Below, piece by piece: positions 39,803 through 48,651 of a stretch of 64,000 bases of DNA. Position 1 is the stretch's first letter. Every line of letters starts with the position of its first letter. Made by a program: the position numbers and the translations under genes. Location: positions 62,001 through 126,000 of the forward strand of contig NZ_BMZD01000006.1 of assembly GCF_014652615.1 (NCBI RefSeq), written 5' to 3'. Under the pieces are notes generated by a model. It did not search any database. It had not been told where the DNA came from and saw nothing but the letters and a program-made list of their open reading frames with translations. The stretch comes from Novosphingobium arvoryzae. Lineage in GTDB: Bacteria; Pseudomonadota; Alphaproteobacteria; Sphingomonadales; Sphingomonadaceae.

Positions 39803-41065
39803 ATGCGCGCCATTCTGCTTGCTTCTTCCGCCCTGCTGCTCGGTCTGGCGGCTCCGGCTGCGGCCAGGACGCCAGAACAGGTGGCGGCGGCGGCGCTGGC
39901 GGCAGCGCCGGTATGGGATGGGCACAACGATATCCCGATGCAGCTGCGCGATCGCCACAAGAATGTGCTGGCAGGGTTCGATTTCCAGGACACCACGGAC
40001 AGCGCCGATCCGGCGAAAGGCCAGATCGCGCTACAGACCGACCTGAAACGACTGCGCGCGGGCAAAGTCGGGGCGCAGTTCTGGTCAGTCTATGTCCCGG
40101 CCAGCCTCAGCGACACCCAGGCCGTGCAGGCAACGATCGAACAGATCGACGTCGCCAGGCGATTGATCGGGCAGAATTCCGCCGAATTGCAGTATTGTGA
40201 AGATTCCGCCTGCGTTGAACGCGCGTGGAAACAGGGCAAGATCGCATCCCTGCTGGGGATGGAAGGCGGCCATTCGATGGGCGGTTCGCTGGCCGTGCTG
40301 CGCCAGCTCCACGCGCTGGGCGCGCGCTACATGACGCTTACCCATTCGCGCAACAATGCCTGGGCCGATTCCGCCACCGACAAGCCGGTCCACGGTGGAC
40401 TGAACGCGCTGGGCCGCGACGTGGTGCGTGAGATGCAGCGGCTGGGCATGCTGGTGGACCTCAGCCACGTCAGCGAGGAGGCCATGCTGGACGCGCTGGA
40501 AGTGGCCAAGGCTCCGGTCATTTTCAGCCATTCCAACGCGCTGGCCGTCAGCTCCCACCCGCGCAACGTACCCGACAGCGCGCTGGACAAGCTGAAGGCC
40601 AACGGCGGCATTGTGATGGTCAATTTCTATCCGCTGTTCGTGGTCGAACAGACCCGCCAGTGGAACATGGCCCGCGCGGCCGAGCGCGCCCGGCTGGAGG
40701 CGCTGCACCTGGGCAAGCCCGCCGCCACTGTCACTGCTGCGCTGGCAGCGTGGGAACAGGCCAATCCGCAGCCGCTCGGCACCGTGGCCGACGTGGCCAA
40801 TCATCTTGACTACATCGCCAAGCGGATCGGGGCAGATCACGTGGGCCTTGGGGCGGACCTTGACGGCATCGACAACACCGTGGTCGGGCTGGAGGACGCG
40901 TCGAAATATCCGGCGCTGTTCGTCGAACTGGCCCGCAGGGGGTGGAGCCAGGCCGATCTGGAAAAGCTGGCCAGCCGCAACATGATGCGTGTGCTGAAGG
41001 CTGCCGAGGCGTATGCCGCGACGCAGAAGGGCCAACCCCCGATTGAAAACCCGGTCAGCTTCTGA
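39803..41065 (+). CDS. Membrane dipeptidase, peptidase M19 family
   Basis: A 420-aa zinc dipeptidase with a signal peptide (RAILLASSALLLGLAAPAAA), so it is exported. Binuclear zinc ligands are in WDGHND (His-x-Asp), GMEGGH (bridging Glu), DLSHVS and FSHSN, with GADLDGID near the end. An AAGGA lies about 8 bases before the ATG at 39803. It is monocistronic. M19 enzymes cleave dipeptides, including D-residue and dehydro forms. Confidence 0.93.
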   Translation: MRAILLASSALLLGLAAPAAARTPEQVAAAALAAAPVWDGHNDIPMQLRDRHKNVLAGFDFQDTTDSADPAKGQIALQTDLKRLRAGKVGAQFWSVYVPASLSDTQAVQATIEQIDVARRLIGQNSAELQYCEDSACVERAWKQGKIASLLGMEGGHSMGGSLAVLRQLHALGARYMTLTHSRNNAWADSATDKPVHGGLNALGRDVVREMQRLGMLVDLSHVSEEAMLDALEVAKAPVIFSHSNALAVSSHPRNVPDSALDKLKANGGIVMVNFYPLFVVEQTRQWNMARAAERARLEALHLGKPAATVTAALAAWEQANPQPLGTVADVANHLDYIAKRIGADHVGLGADLDGIDNTVVGLEDASKYPALFVELARRGWSQADLEKLASRNMMRVLKAAEAYAATQKGQPPIENPVSF

Positions 41066-41071
41066 CCGGGA

Positions 41072-41527
41072 TCAGTGCGGGTCGATGCGGCCGGTCAGGC
41101 GGAAAAAGAATGCGGTCGACCAGCCGAGCATGAAGATGCCCAGCACGCTTTCGAACGCGCCCAGCAGCCGCCATTCGGGCAGCACGTGGGTATCGTTATA
41201 CCCCACGGTCGAATAGCTGATGGTCGAGAAATACAGCGCGGATTCCAGGTCCGGGATTGCGCCCAGCGCCAGATAGGTCACCGCGAAAATCCAGATCTGC
41301 ACCCCGTGCAGCGCCAGCATCGCGATCACCGCCCCCAGCGTGAACAGCACGCCGCGCGGTGACAGCGGATTGGTATGCTCCAGCCGTTCGACCGCAGCTT
41401 CCGTCCGCACCGCCCCGTTCAGGGCAAACAGGCCCAGGCCGTGCACGATCACGCACAGGACAACCATCGCGGATGACACCGCGAACTGCGCGAGCAGGTT
41501 GTCCGGCGTGGCGAACTGGCTGATCAA
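41072..41527 (-). CDS. Two-helix potassium-channel-like protein
   Basis: 151 aa if started at the TTG at 41527. It has two to three hydrophobic helices and a pore loop [12 protein letters not shown], which resembles the potassium selectivity filter TVGYGD with Asn for the second Gly. The TTG overlaps the dapD stop codon; a later ATG (41467) would fall inside the first helix. No ligand-binding domain is present. The ion specificity is uncertain because of the altered filter. Confidence 0.75.
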   Translation of the reverse strand: MISQFATPDNLLAQFAVSSAMVVLCVIVHGLGLFALNGAVRTEAAVERLEHTNPLSPRGVLFTLGAVIAMLALHGVQIWIFAVTYLALGAIPDLESALYFSTISYSTVGYNDTHVLPEWRLLGAFESVLGIFMLGWSTAFFFRLTGRIDPH

Positions 41528-42363
41528 TCGCGCAGCAAGTCGTTGATCGCGGTCTTGGCGCGGGTCTGCGCATCCACCGTCTTGACGATCACCGCGCAAT
41601 ACAGCGACGGCCCCGGCGTGCCATCGGGCAGCGGCTTGCCCGGCATCGAACCCGGCACGACGACCGAATAGGGCGGAACCACGCCAATGTGGACCTCGCC
41701 GGTCGCCCGATCGACGATCTTGGTCGATGCGCCAAGGTAGACACCCATCGACAGCACCGCGCCTTCGCACACCCGCACGCCTTCAACGACTTCACTGCGC
41801 GCACCGATGAAGCAGTTGTCCTCGATCACCACCGGCCCGGCCTGCAGCGGTTCCAGCACACCGCCGATACCGACGCCGCCCGACAGGTGCACACCCTTGC
41901 CAATCTGGGCGCAGGAACCGACCGTGGCCCAGGTATCGACCATCGTGCCTTCGCCGACATAGGCACCGATATTGACGAAGCTGGGCATCAGGATCACGCC
42001 CTTGGCAATATACGACCCACGGCGCGCCACCGCGCCCGGCACCACGCGAAAGCCCCCTGCGCGGAAGCGGGCGTCATCCCAACCTTCGAACTTCGACGGC
42101 ACCTTGTCGAACGCGGGCGCACCGGCGGCGCCATTCGGCACCACCGCATTGTCGTTCAGGCGAAACGAGAGCAGCACGGCCTTCTTCAGCCACTGGTTGA
42201 CCTGCCAACCACCCTGCCCGTCCGGCTCCGCCACGCGCGCCTGGCCGCTGTCGAGCAGTTCCAGCGCGGCTTCGACCAGGCTGCGAACATCGCTGCTGGC
42301 AGGGGTCACCCCGTCACGTGCTTCCCAGGCGGCTTCGATCGCGGTAGCAAGATCGGCAGTCAT
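41524..42363 (-). CDS. dapD: 2,3,4,5-tetrahydropyridine-2,6-dicarboxylate N-succinyltransferase
   Basis: A cytoplasmic enzyme of the succinylase lysine/diaminopimelate pathway, 279 aa. It has an N-terminal helical domain and then a left-handed beta-helix of hexapeptide repeats ([29 protein letters not shown] region), with the conserved [16 protein letters not shown] and [17 protein letters not shown] precedes the ATG. Other dap genes are not in the window. Confidence 0.96.
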   Translation of the reverse strand: MTADLATAIEAAWEARDGVTPASSDVRSLVEAALELLDSGQARVAEPDGQGGWQVNQWLKKAVLLSFRLNDNAVVPNGAAGAPAFDKVPSKFEGWDDARFRAGGFRVVPGAVARRGSYIAKGVILMPSFVNIGAYVGEGTMVDTWATVGSCAQIGKGVHLSGGVGIGGVLEPLQAGPVVIEDNCFIGARSEVVEGVRVCEGAVLSMGVYLGASTKIVDRATGEVHIGVVPPYSVVVPGSMPGKPLPDGTPGPSLYCAVIVKTVDAQTRAKTAINDLLRD

Positions 42364-42513
42364 GTCGTGTTCCTTCGCTCGTTCGCGGGCAATCGCGGCA
42401 GCGCCTATCGCCTGCCTGCGCCGGGGGCAAGCGCGCAGGCGGAATGGGACAGGAAATTTCCGGTTAAGGGAAGCCATGGCAATGGTCGCGATGGATTGCA
42501 CAAGGGACGCTGC

Positions 42514-44919
42514 ATGAAACTTCCGAAGGCGGTGCGCAGCCAATGGCATCTTGGCGCAGCGATCCTCTCGTTCGCGCTGGTGGCGGGTTGTGGCGGTGGC
42601 AGCGGCGGATCGGTGGGCAGCACCCCCGCGCCGACGCCATCCCCCACGCCGACCCCGACGCCCACTCCGACTCCGACGCCGACTCCCACCCCCACTCCAA
42701 CCCCGACCGGCGCGTTCCTGACCAGCGAATACAACCGCTCCTCCGGCGCGCCGCAGCATGGCGTGGTGACGGCATGGTCGCAGGGCTACAATGGCAACGG
42801 CGTTACCATTGGCATCGTCGACACCGGGATCGACAGCGACAGTCCCGAATTCGCCGGCCACATCCACCCATCCAGCGCCGATGTCGCGGGCGATCGGGGC
42901 GTCGATCCGGAAAGCGACCACGGCACCAATGTCGCCATGGTGGCTGCCGCCGCGCGCGATGGCACCGGCGTGCTGGGCATCGCCTTCAATGCCACCATTG
43001 CGATGTTCCGCGCCGATACGCCCGGCAGCTGCGCCACCAAGGATACCGAGGTGAAGGACAGCGGCTGCAAGTTCAACGATGTGAACATCGCCGCCGGAGT
43101 GGACCGGGCGGTGGCGGCCGGGGCCAAGGTCATCAACCTGTCGCTGGGCGGTTCCGCCCCCAGTTCCACTCTGCGCGCGGCGGTAGGCCGCGCCACGGCG
43201 GCAGGCGTGGTGATCATCGTCTCTGCCGGGAACGACGGGGATTCGACCGAAACCGATGTCGACCCGAACAATCCCGACCCCTTTGCCGCCGGATTGCAGG
43301 CCGCGGGAAGCGGCAACGTCATCATCGTGGGATCGGTGAACAAGGACGGGGCGTTCTCCGCGTTCAGCAACAAGGCCGGAACCGGGGCCAACTGGTTCCT
43401 CTCGGCGCGGGGCGAGCGGGTCTGCTGCGTCTACGAGAACGGGACGATGAAGATCGTCGACAACCCGGATGGCACCCGCTCGGTCTATGTCATTTCCGGC
43501 ACCAGCTTTTCCGCGCCGCAAGTGGCGGGCGCGGCGGCGCTGCTGCGCCAGGCTTTCCCCAACCTGACCGCCGCCCAGGTGGTCGACCTGCTGCTGCGCA
43601 CCGCGCAGGATGCCGGGGCAGCGGGGACCGACACCACCTTCGGGCGCGGCATTCTGGATATCGCCGCGGCGTTTGCGCCGCAGGGCACCATGGCCATCGC
43701 GGGCAGCACCGCGCCGATGCCGGCCGGGGATACCACCGCCGTCATGTCTACGCCGATGGGGGATGCGGGGCCGCTGGCAGGCGGGCTGACGACCATTGTG
43801 CTCGATGGCTATCAGCGCGCCTACCAGATGAACCTTTCCGCCGGGCTGCGGGGCGCGCAAGTCCAGCCGAAACTCGCCGCCGCGCTGCGCAGCGATTCGC
43901 GCAACCTCTCGCTCGGCGGGGGCAAGGTATCCCTTGCCTTCTCGGTCGACGCGCAGGGCGCTGTGGCGCGGTTGCCGTGGCAGGGTGCGCTGCGGCTCAA
44001 CCGGCACGATGCGGAACAGGCCCGCGTGCTGGCCGCGCGGATCGTGGCGGAAATCGCGCCAGGGCAGCGGCTGGGGTTCGCGTTTGAACAGGGCGCGGAC
44101 GGGCTGGTGGCCCAGTTGCAGGGCCGCGATCAACCCGCATTCCTGATCGCGCGTTCGCCGCTGGATGACCTGGGCTTTGGCGCGACCGGCCAGGCCAGCT
44201 TTGCGCTGCGCCAGCAACTGGGCGCGTGGGGGCTGACCGCACTGGCCGAGCATGGCAGCGCGCAGGCCGCCGCGCCGGTGCAACTCGCCGCCAGCACCCG
44301 CACCCGCCTGCCCGGCGCGCCCGCGCTGCGACTGGGCCTGTCGCTCGATCGCCAGCTGGGCGCGTTCGATGCGGCGCTGGGCGCGCAGTGGCTGGCCGAG
44401 CGGGACAGCCTGCTCGGCGCGCGGCTGCACAGCGCATTCGGCGCGCGCGGCGCGGACAGTGCCTTCCTCGATGCCAGCCTGGGCTGGCGCGCGGGCGATA
44501 GCTGGCGGCTGGGCGCGGCCTTGCGCAGCGGCTGGACCTGGGCCCGGCGCGGCGGCGCGCTGGCCGCCGGATCGCGGCTGACGACCTCCGCCTGGGCTGT
44601 CGATGCCAGCCGCTATGGAGTGATCCAGCCGGGCGACAGCGTCTCGCTGCGCCTGTCACAACCCTTGCGGGTGGAGCGTGGCGGGCTGAATTTCCTGCTG
44701 CCGGTGGACTACAGCTATGAAACGCTGGCCCCGACGCTGGGGCTGCAGACCCTGTCCCTCGCCCCGCGCGGGCGCGAACTGGACGGCGAACTGGTCTGGC
44801 GCGGGCAGCTGTGGAACGGCGCGGCCATGGCCAGCCTGTTCTGGCGCAAGGACCCCGGCCACTACAGCGCCCTGCCGGATGACAAGGGCGCAGCCGTCAG
44901 CTGGGTGCGCAAGTTCTAG
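42514..44919 (+). CDS. Autotransporter-like subtilisin-family serine protease, lipoprotein
   Basis: 801 aa. The signal ends in the lipobox LVAGC (Cys26), so the protein is probably lipidated. A linker of 11 consecutive Pro-Thr pairs (residues 44-65) leads into an S8 protease domain with Asp103 (IVDTGID), His136 (SDHGTNVA) and Ser331 (SGTSFSAPQ). The last 250-300 residues alternate hydrophobic and polar strands and end in VRKF, like an autotransporter beta-barrel. NalP of Neisseria has the same lipoprotein-protease-barrel plan. AAGGGA precedes the ATG. It may cleave surface proteins. Confidence 0.87.
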   Translation: MKLPKAVRSQWHLGAAILSFALVAGCGGGSGGSVGSTPAPTPSPTPTPTPTPTPTPTPTPTPTPTGAFLTSEYNRSSGAPQHGVVTAWSQGYNGNGVTIGIVDTGIDSDSPEFAGHIHPSSADVAGDRGVDPESDHGTNVAMVAAAARDGTGVLGIAFNATIAMFRADTPGSCATKDTEVKDSGCKFNDVNIAAGVDRAVAAGAKVINLSLGGSAPSSTLRAAVGRATAAGVVIIVSAGNDGDSTETDVDPNNPDPFAAGLQAAGSGNVIIVGSVNKDGAFSAFSNKAGTGANWFLSARGERVCCVYENGTMKIVDNPDGTRSVYVISGTSFSAPQVAGAAALLRQAFPNLTAAQVVDLLLRTAQDAGAAGTDTTFGRGILDIAAAFAPQGTMAIAGSTAPMPAGDTTAVMSTPMGDAGPLAGGLTTIVLDGYQRAYQMNLSAGLRGAQVQPKLAAALRSDSRNLSLGGGKVSLAFSVDAQGAVARLPWQGALRLNRHDAEQARVLAARIVAEIAPGQRLGFAFEQGADGLVAQLQGRDQPAFLIARSPLDDLGFGATGQASFALRQQLGAWGLTALAEHGSAQAAAPVQLAASTRTRLPGAPALRLGLSLDRQLGAFDAALGAQWLAERDSLLGARLHSAFGARGADSAFLDASLGWRAGDSWRLGAALRSGWTWARRGGALAAGSRLTTSAWAVDASRYGVIQPGDSVSLRLSQPLRVERGGLNFLLPVDYSYETLAPTLGLQTLSLAPRGRELDGELVWRGQLWNGAAMASLFWRKDPGHYSALPDDKGAAVSWVRKF

Positions 44920-44931
44920 AAGTTGGGTAAA

Positions 44932-44963
44932 GGTGCGGACCGGCCGGATGGCCTGTCCGCACC
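44932..44963. terminator. Hairpin between convergent protease and kinase genes
   Basis: Perfect 9-bp arms GGTGCGGAC and GTCCGCACC enclose a 14-base loop that itself contains GGCC/GGCC. It lies 12 bases after the protease stop and 7 bases from the stop of the convergent gene, so it may end both transcripts. No long T tract is present. Confidence 0.6.
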
Positions 44964-44970
44964 AAACAGA

Positions 44971-46050
44971 TTACGCCCCGGCCTTCACCGCGAATTCCCA
45001 GGCCTTGTCGGCCAGCGGCTGGACCCGTTCGGACATCGCCTTGGCGTGGGCCGAGCTGGCAGTGCCGTCGATCACGCGCTTTTTGATGCCCTGCATGATC
45101 CCGGCGAGGCGGAAGAAGTTGTAGGCAAAGTACCAGTTCATGTCCGGCACGCTGGTGCGCCCCGTGGCCGCGCAATAGCGTTCGACCACTTCCTCCAGTT
45201 CGGGGATGCCCAGCGCCTTGCGGTCCAAGTCCAGCACCCCGCTGCGCCCGCCGTTTTCCGTCACCCACGCCATCGCGACATAAGTGAAGTCCGCCAGCGG
45301 ATCACCCAGGGTAGACAGTTCCCAGTCGAGCACGGCCAGCACCTTGGGTTCGGTCTTGGCCCAGATCATGTTGTCGATCCGGTAATCGCCATGAACCACG
45401 CTGGTGCGGGTCTGTTCGGGCAAGGATGCGGGCAGGAACGCGATCAGGCGCTCCATCGAATCCATCGTTTCGGTTTCGGCCAGCTTGTACTGCTTGGTCC
45501 AGCGTTCGACCTGGCGGCCGAAGTAGTTGCCCGGCTTGCCATAGTCCGACAGCCCGGCCGCATCGACATCGACCGCGTGCAGGCCCGCCAGCGTATCGAT
45601 CATCGCGTTATAGGTCGCGCGGCGATAGTCCGGGGCGTCGTTGGGCATCGCGCCGTCCCAGATGGTGCGCCCGTCGACCATGCCCATCACGTAGAACCAG
45701 CTGCCGATCACGCTGTCATCGGTGCACAGCCCATACTGCGGGGCAACCGTCCACCCGGCCTTTTGCAGCGCGGCCTGGACCTTGTATTCGCGGTCGACCG
45801 CATGGGCCGAGGGCAGCAGCGGGCCAAACGGCTTGCGCCGCAGCACGTAGTTTCCGCTCGCCGCCTCGATCTTGTAGGTCGGGTTGGATTGGCCGCCCTT
45901 GAACTTGGTCAGCTGCATCGGGCCTTGATAGCCCGCCACGTTGGCTTCCAGCCAGGCGGATAGCTTGGCCTCGTCCAGCCGGTCCGCACCTTCGGGTTCG
46001 ACCGTGCCGACGAAATCAAGCTCGGCGTTAACGGCAATTGCGTCGGTCAT
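44971..46050 (-). CDS. APH-fold phosphotransferase, ACAD10/11 kinase-domain type
   Basis: 359 aa. It closely resembles the N-terminal kinase-like domain of animal ACAD10/ACAD11 and LvaA of levulinate catabolism. Features are KGGQSNPTY and YVLRRKPFGPLLPSAH in the N-lobe, GSWFYVMGMVDGR at the hinge, the catalytic HGDYRIDNMIW and the metal-binding LDWELSTLGDP. Such enzymes phosphorylate the 4-hydroxyl of 4-hydroxyacyl-CoA. It is the last gene of an operon with an ADH and an ACAD11-like dehydrogenase. The substrate is inferred from homologues. Confidence 0.9.
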   Translation of the reverse strand: MTDAIAVNAELDFVGTVEPEGADRLDEAKLSAWLEANVAGYQGPMQLTKFKGGQSNPTYKIEAASGNYVLRRKPFGPLLPSAHAVDREYKVQAALQKAGWTVAPQYGLCTDDSVIGSWFYVMGMVDGRTIWDGAMPNDAPDYRRATYNAMIDTLAGLHAVDVDAAGLSDYGKPGNYFGRQVERWTKQYKLAETETMDSMERLIAFLPASLPEQTRTSVVHGDYRIDNMIWAKTEPKVLAVLDWELSTLGDPLADFTYVAMAWVTENGGRSGVLDLDRKALGIPELEEVVERYCAATGRTSVPDMNWYFAYNFFRLAGIMQGIKKRVIDGTASSAHAKAMSERVQPLADKAWEFAVKAGA

Positions 46051-46057
46051 CAGGCCC

Positions 46058-47146
46058 TCACTGATCGAACACGATGACGGAACGCGCGGAGTGGCCCTGC
46101 TTCATCTTTTCGAAGCCTTCATTGATCTGCGACAGCGGAATCCGCTCAGCAATGATCGAATCGAGATCGAGCAGCCCGCGCATATAGAAATCGACCAGCC
46201 GCGGCATATCGACCGGGAAGTGGTTCATCCCCATGATCGCGCCCTGCAGCTTCTTGCCCGACAGCAGGTCCATGGCGGAAAGCCCGACCGAGTGGTTCAG
46301 CGGCATCATGCCCAGAATCGTGGCCGTGCCGCCACGCCGCAGCGACTTGACCGCCAAGTCGCCCGAAGCCGGACGGCCCACCGCCTCAACCGCATGATCG
46401 ACGCCGCCCTTGGTCAGTTCCACGATCTGCGCGGCGGCATCTTCGGCCATCGCATCGACCGTGTGGGTCGCGCCCAGCTTCATCGCCAGCTCGCGCTTTT
46501 CAGGCATGGGATCGGCGGCGATGATCTTGCCCGCCCCGGCGATCTTGGCGGCGTTGATCGCGGCCAGACCCACCCCGCCGCAGCCGACCACGGCCACCGT
46601 TTCGCCCGGCGTCACCTTGCACGCGTTGAAGATCGTGCCCGCGCCGGTCGTCACTGCGCAGCCGATCACCGATGCGCGGTCCAGCGGCATTTCGGGATCG
46701 ATCCGGGTGCAGGCGTGTTCGTGGATCAGCATCATTTCGGCAAAGGCCGAGAGGTTGAGCATCTGGTTGACCGGGCTGCCATCCGGGCGGCTGAGGCGCG
46801 ATTCCGCACCCGGCGCGCGGCGAGTATCGCCGCCCAGGCACAGCGCCATGCGGCCGGTCACGCAGAATTCGCAGTGGCCGCAGAACGCCGAGAGGCAGGT
46901 GACGACCGCATCGCCCACTTTCACCGTGCGCACTTCGCTGCCCACCGCCTCGACGATCCCGGCGGCTTCATGCCCGGGCACCGCGGGGAGCGGGTGGGGA
47001 TAGGCCCCTTCGATGAAGTGGAGGTCGGAATGGCACAGGCCGCAAGCCGCCGTGCGGATCAGCACTTCATGCGGACCGGGCTTCGAAATCACCAGATCTT
47101 CGATTTCCAGCGGCTGGTTCGGTGCGACGAGGACTGCGGCTTTCAT
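46058..47146 (-). CDS. Zinc-dependent alcohol dehydrogenase, class III-like
   Basis: A medium-chain dehydrogenase of 362 aa. The catalytic zinc site is CGLCHSD with GHEAAG; the structural zinc cysteines are in CGHCEFCVTGRMALC; the NAD-binding motif is GCGGVG, followed by an acidic residue in AADPMPEK that favours NAD. GGAGAGAG precedes the ATG at 47146. It lies between the kinase-like gene (7-bp gap) and the acyl-CoA dehydrogenase gene, separated from the latter by hairpin repeats. It probably acts on an alcohol or hydroxyacyl intermediate of the same pathway. Confidence 0.92.
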   Translation of the reverse strand: MKAAVLVAPNQPLEIEDLVISKPGPHEVLIRTAACGLCHSDLHFIEGAYPHPLPAVPGHEAAGIVEAVGSEVRTVKVGDAVVTCLSAFCGHCEFCVTGRMALCLGGDTRRAPGAESRLSRPDGSPVNQMLNLSAFAEMMLIHEHACTRIDPEMPLDRASVIGCAVTTGAGTIFNACKVTPGETVAVVGCGGVGLAAINAAKIAGAGKIIAADPMPEKRELAMKLGATHTVDAMAEDAAAQIVELTKGGVDHAVEAVGRPASGDLAVKSLRRGGTATILGMMPLNHSVGLSAMDLLSGKKLQGAIMGMNHFPVDMPRLVDFYMRGLLDLDSIIAERIPLSQINEGFEKMKQGHSARSVIVFDQ

Positions 47147-47163
47147 TTCTCTCTCTCCAGGTT

Positions 47164-47253
47164 GCCCCGCCCGCTTGCGGGAGGGGGCAGGCGAGGGCTG
47201 GTCATCGGCCCTCGCCAAACAGGCCTTCCCCGACCCTCCCGCCGGCGGGAGGG
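47164..47253. repeat. Cluster of three hairpins between the ACAD and ADH genes
   Basis: Three inverted repeats in series: 47164-47188 (GC-rich, 2-base loop), 47191-47215 (GCGAGGGC/GCCCTCGC) and 47234-47253 (CCCTCCCGCC/GGCGGGAGGG, perfect with no loop). None has a T tract. They resemble dispersed intergenic palindromes and could stabilise the upstream message or set its ratio to the downstream genes. Confidence 0.75.
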
Positions 47254-47275
47254 CAGAGGAAGGCCGCCAAGGTAC

Positions 47276-48559
47276 TTAGCGGGCCACCCCGAGATCGCCC
47301 GAGGTCGGGCCCGACGGAGCCTGCGGGGCATACTTGCCCATTTCCAGACGCGCGATCGAGCGGTTGTGGACTTCGTCCGGACCGTCCGCGATGCGCAGGG
47401 TCCGCTGGCCGGCATACATCTTGGCCAGACCGAAGTCTTCCGAGACGCCGCCGCCGCCGTGGGCCTGAATCGCGTCATCGATGATCTTCAGCGCCATCGT
47501 GGGAGCCTTGACCTTGATCATCGCGATTTCGGCCTGGGCAGCCTTGTTGCCGACCTTGTCCATCATGTCCGCCGCCTTCAGGCAGAGCAGGCGCGAGCAC
47601 TCGATCTCGATCCGGGCCTCGGCAATGCGCTGTTCCCAGATCGAGTGGGTCGAAATCGACTTGCCAAACGCGACGCGCGACTGGAGCCGCTGAACCATCT
47701 TCTTCAGCGCTTCCTCGGCCACGCCGATGGTGCGCATGCAGTGATGGATGCGGCCCGGCCCGAGGCGGCCCTGCGCGATCTCGAACCCGCGCCCTTCGCC
47801 CAGCAGCATGTTGCTGGCCGGAATGCGGACGTTGTTGAGCTTGATTTCCATGTGGCCGTGCGGTGCATCATCATAGCCGAACACCGGCAGGTGACGGACG
47901 ATTTCGACGCCGGGCGCGTCCAGTTCCATCAGCACCATCGATTGCTGGGCGTGCTTCTTCGCCTCGAAATCGGTCTTGCCCATGACGATGGCGATCTTGC
48001 AGCGCGGATCACCCGCGCCCGAAGACCACCACTTGGTGCCGTTGAGCACGTATTCATCGCCTTCGCGCCGGATCGAGCACTCGATGTTGGTCGCGTCGGA
48101 CGAGGCGACCTGCGGTTCGGTCATCAGGAAGGCAGAACGGATTTCGCCGTTCATCAGCGGCTTCAGCCACTGTTCCTTCTGCTCACGCGTGCCATAGCGA
48201 TGCAGCACTTCCATGTTGCCGGTGTCCGGCGCGGAGCAGTTGAACACTTCCGAGGCCCAGCCGATCCGGCCCATTTCCTCGGCGCAGAGCGCGTATTCGA
48301 GGTTGGTCAGGCCCGGACCTTCGAATTCGAACGTGTCGTCCACGTGGGTGCGGCCGGACTGGGGCGGCATGAACAGGTTCCAGATGCCCTGCGCCTTCGC
48401 GCGGGCCTTTTCCTCTTCCACCACTTGCAGAACTTTCCAGCGCTCACCCGCGGCGTCCTGCGCCTTGTAGTCGCCGGTCCGCGGGCGGACATGGTTTTCG
48501 ATGAACTGGCGCACCCGGTCGCGCCAGTAGACTTGCCGTTCGGTGGGGTCGAAATCCAT
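47276..48559 (-). CDS. Acyl-CoA dehydrogenase, ACAD11-like
   Basis: An FAD enzyme of 427 aa whose C-terminal half is very close to the dehydrogenase domain of animal ACAD11 and to LvaC-type proteins: [47 protein letters not shown] and [10 protein letters not shown]. In these proteins the dehydrogenase domain acts on 4-phosphoacyl-CoA made by the kinase domain. The ATG at 48559 has GGATGAGG upstream. It is the first gene of the operon and is preceded by the palindrome at 48633. Confidence 0.92.
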   Translation of the reverse strand: MDFDPTERQVYWRDRVRQFIENHVRPRTGDYKAQDAAGERWKVLQVVEEEKARAKAQGIWNLFMPPQSGRTHVDDTFEFEGPGLTNLEYALCAEEMGRIGWASEVFNCSAPDTGNMEVLHRYGTREQKEQWLKPLMNGEIRSAFLMTEPQVASSDATNIECSIRREGDEYVLNGTKWWSSGAGDPRCKIAIVMGKTDFEAKKHAQQSMVLMELDAPGVEIVRHLPVFGYDDAPHGHMEIKLNNVRIPASNMLLGEGRGFEIAQGRLGPGRIHHCMRTIGVAEEALKKMVQRLQSRVAFGKSISTHSIWEQRIAEARIEIECSRLLCLKAADMMDKVGNKAAQAEIAMIKVKAPTMALKIIDDAIQAHGGGGVSEDFGLAKMYAGQRTLRIADGPDEVHNRSIARLEMGKYAPQAPSGPTSGDLGVAR

Positions 48560-48632
48560 GGTCCTCATCCTTCCTTATGCTGTCGAATCTCGGCACCATC
48601 AGTGCCAGAGGCGCGCCCTCGCGCCAAGGTGT

Positions 48633-48648
48633 TTAATCGAACGATTAA
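48633..48648. promoter_or_regulatory. 16-bp palindromic operator upstream of the ACAD11-like operon
   Basis: TTAATCG-aa-CGATTAA is a perfect inverted repeat 74 bases upstream of the dehydrogenase start. A close relative (12 of 16 bases identical) lies at 51123-51138, just before another acyl-CoA dehydrogenase gene. TetR-type size and symmetry; no regulator gene for it is in the window. Confidence 0.55.
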
Positions 48649-48651
48649 GCG

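Noticed and set aside
42640..42710. Short-period repeat that might suggest a CRISPR or microsatellite element
   Set aside because: It encodes the Pro-Thr linker of the subtilase in frame; there are no spacers or fixed-length repeats.
42364..44430. Long upstream extension of the dapD reading frame
   Set aside because: It is antisense to the subtilase gene; the true DapD N-terminus starts at 42363 with a Shine-Dalgarno.
47234..47253. Perfect 20-bp palindrome as a Rho-independent terminator
   Set aside because: It has no loop and no T tract, and lies between two co-oriented genes that are probably co-transcribed; it is better described as a repeat.
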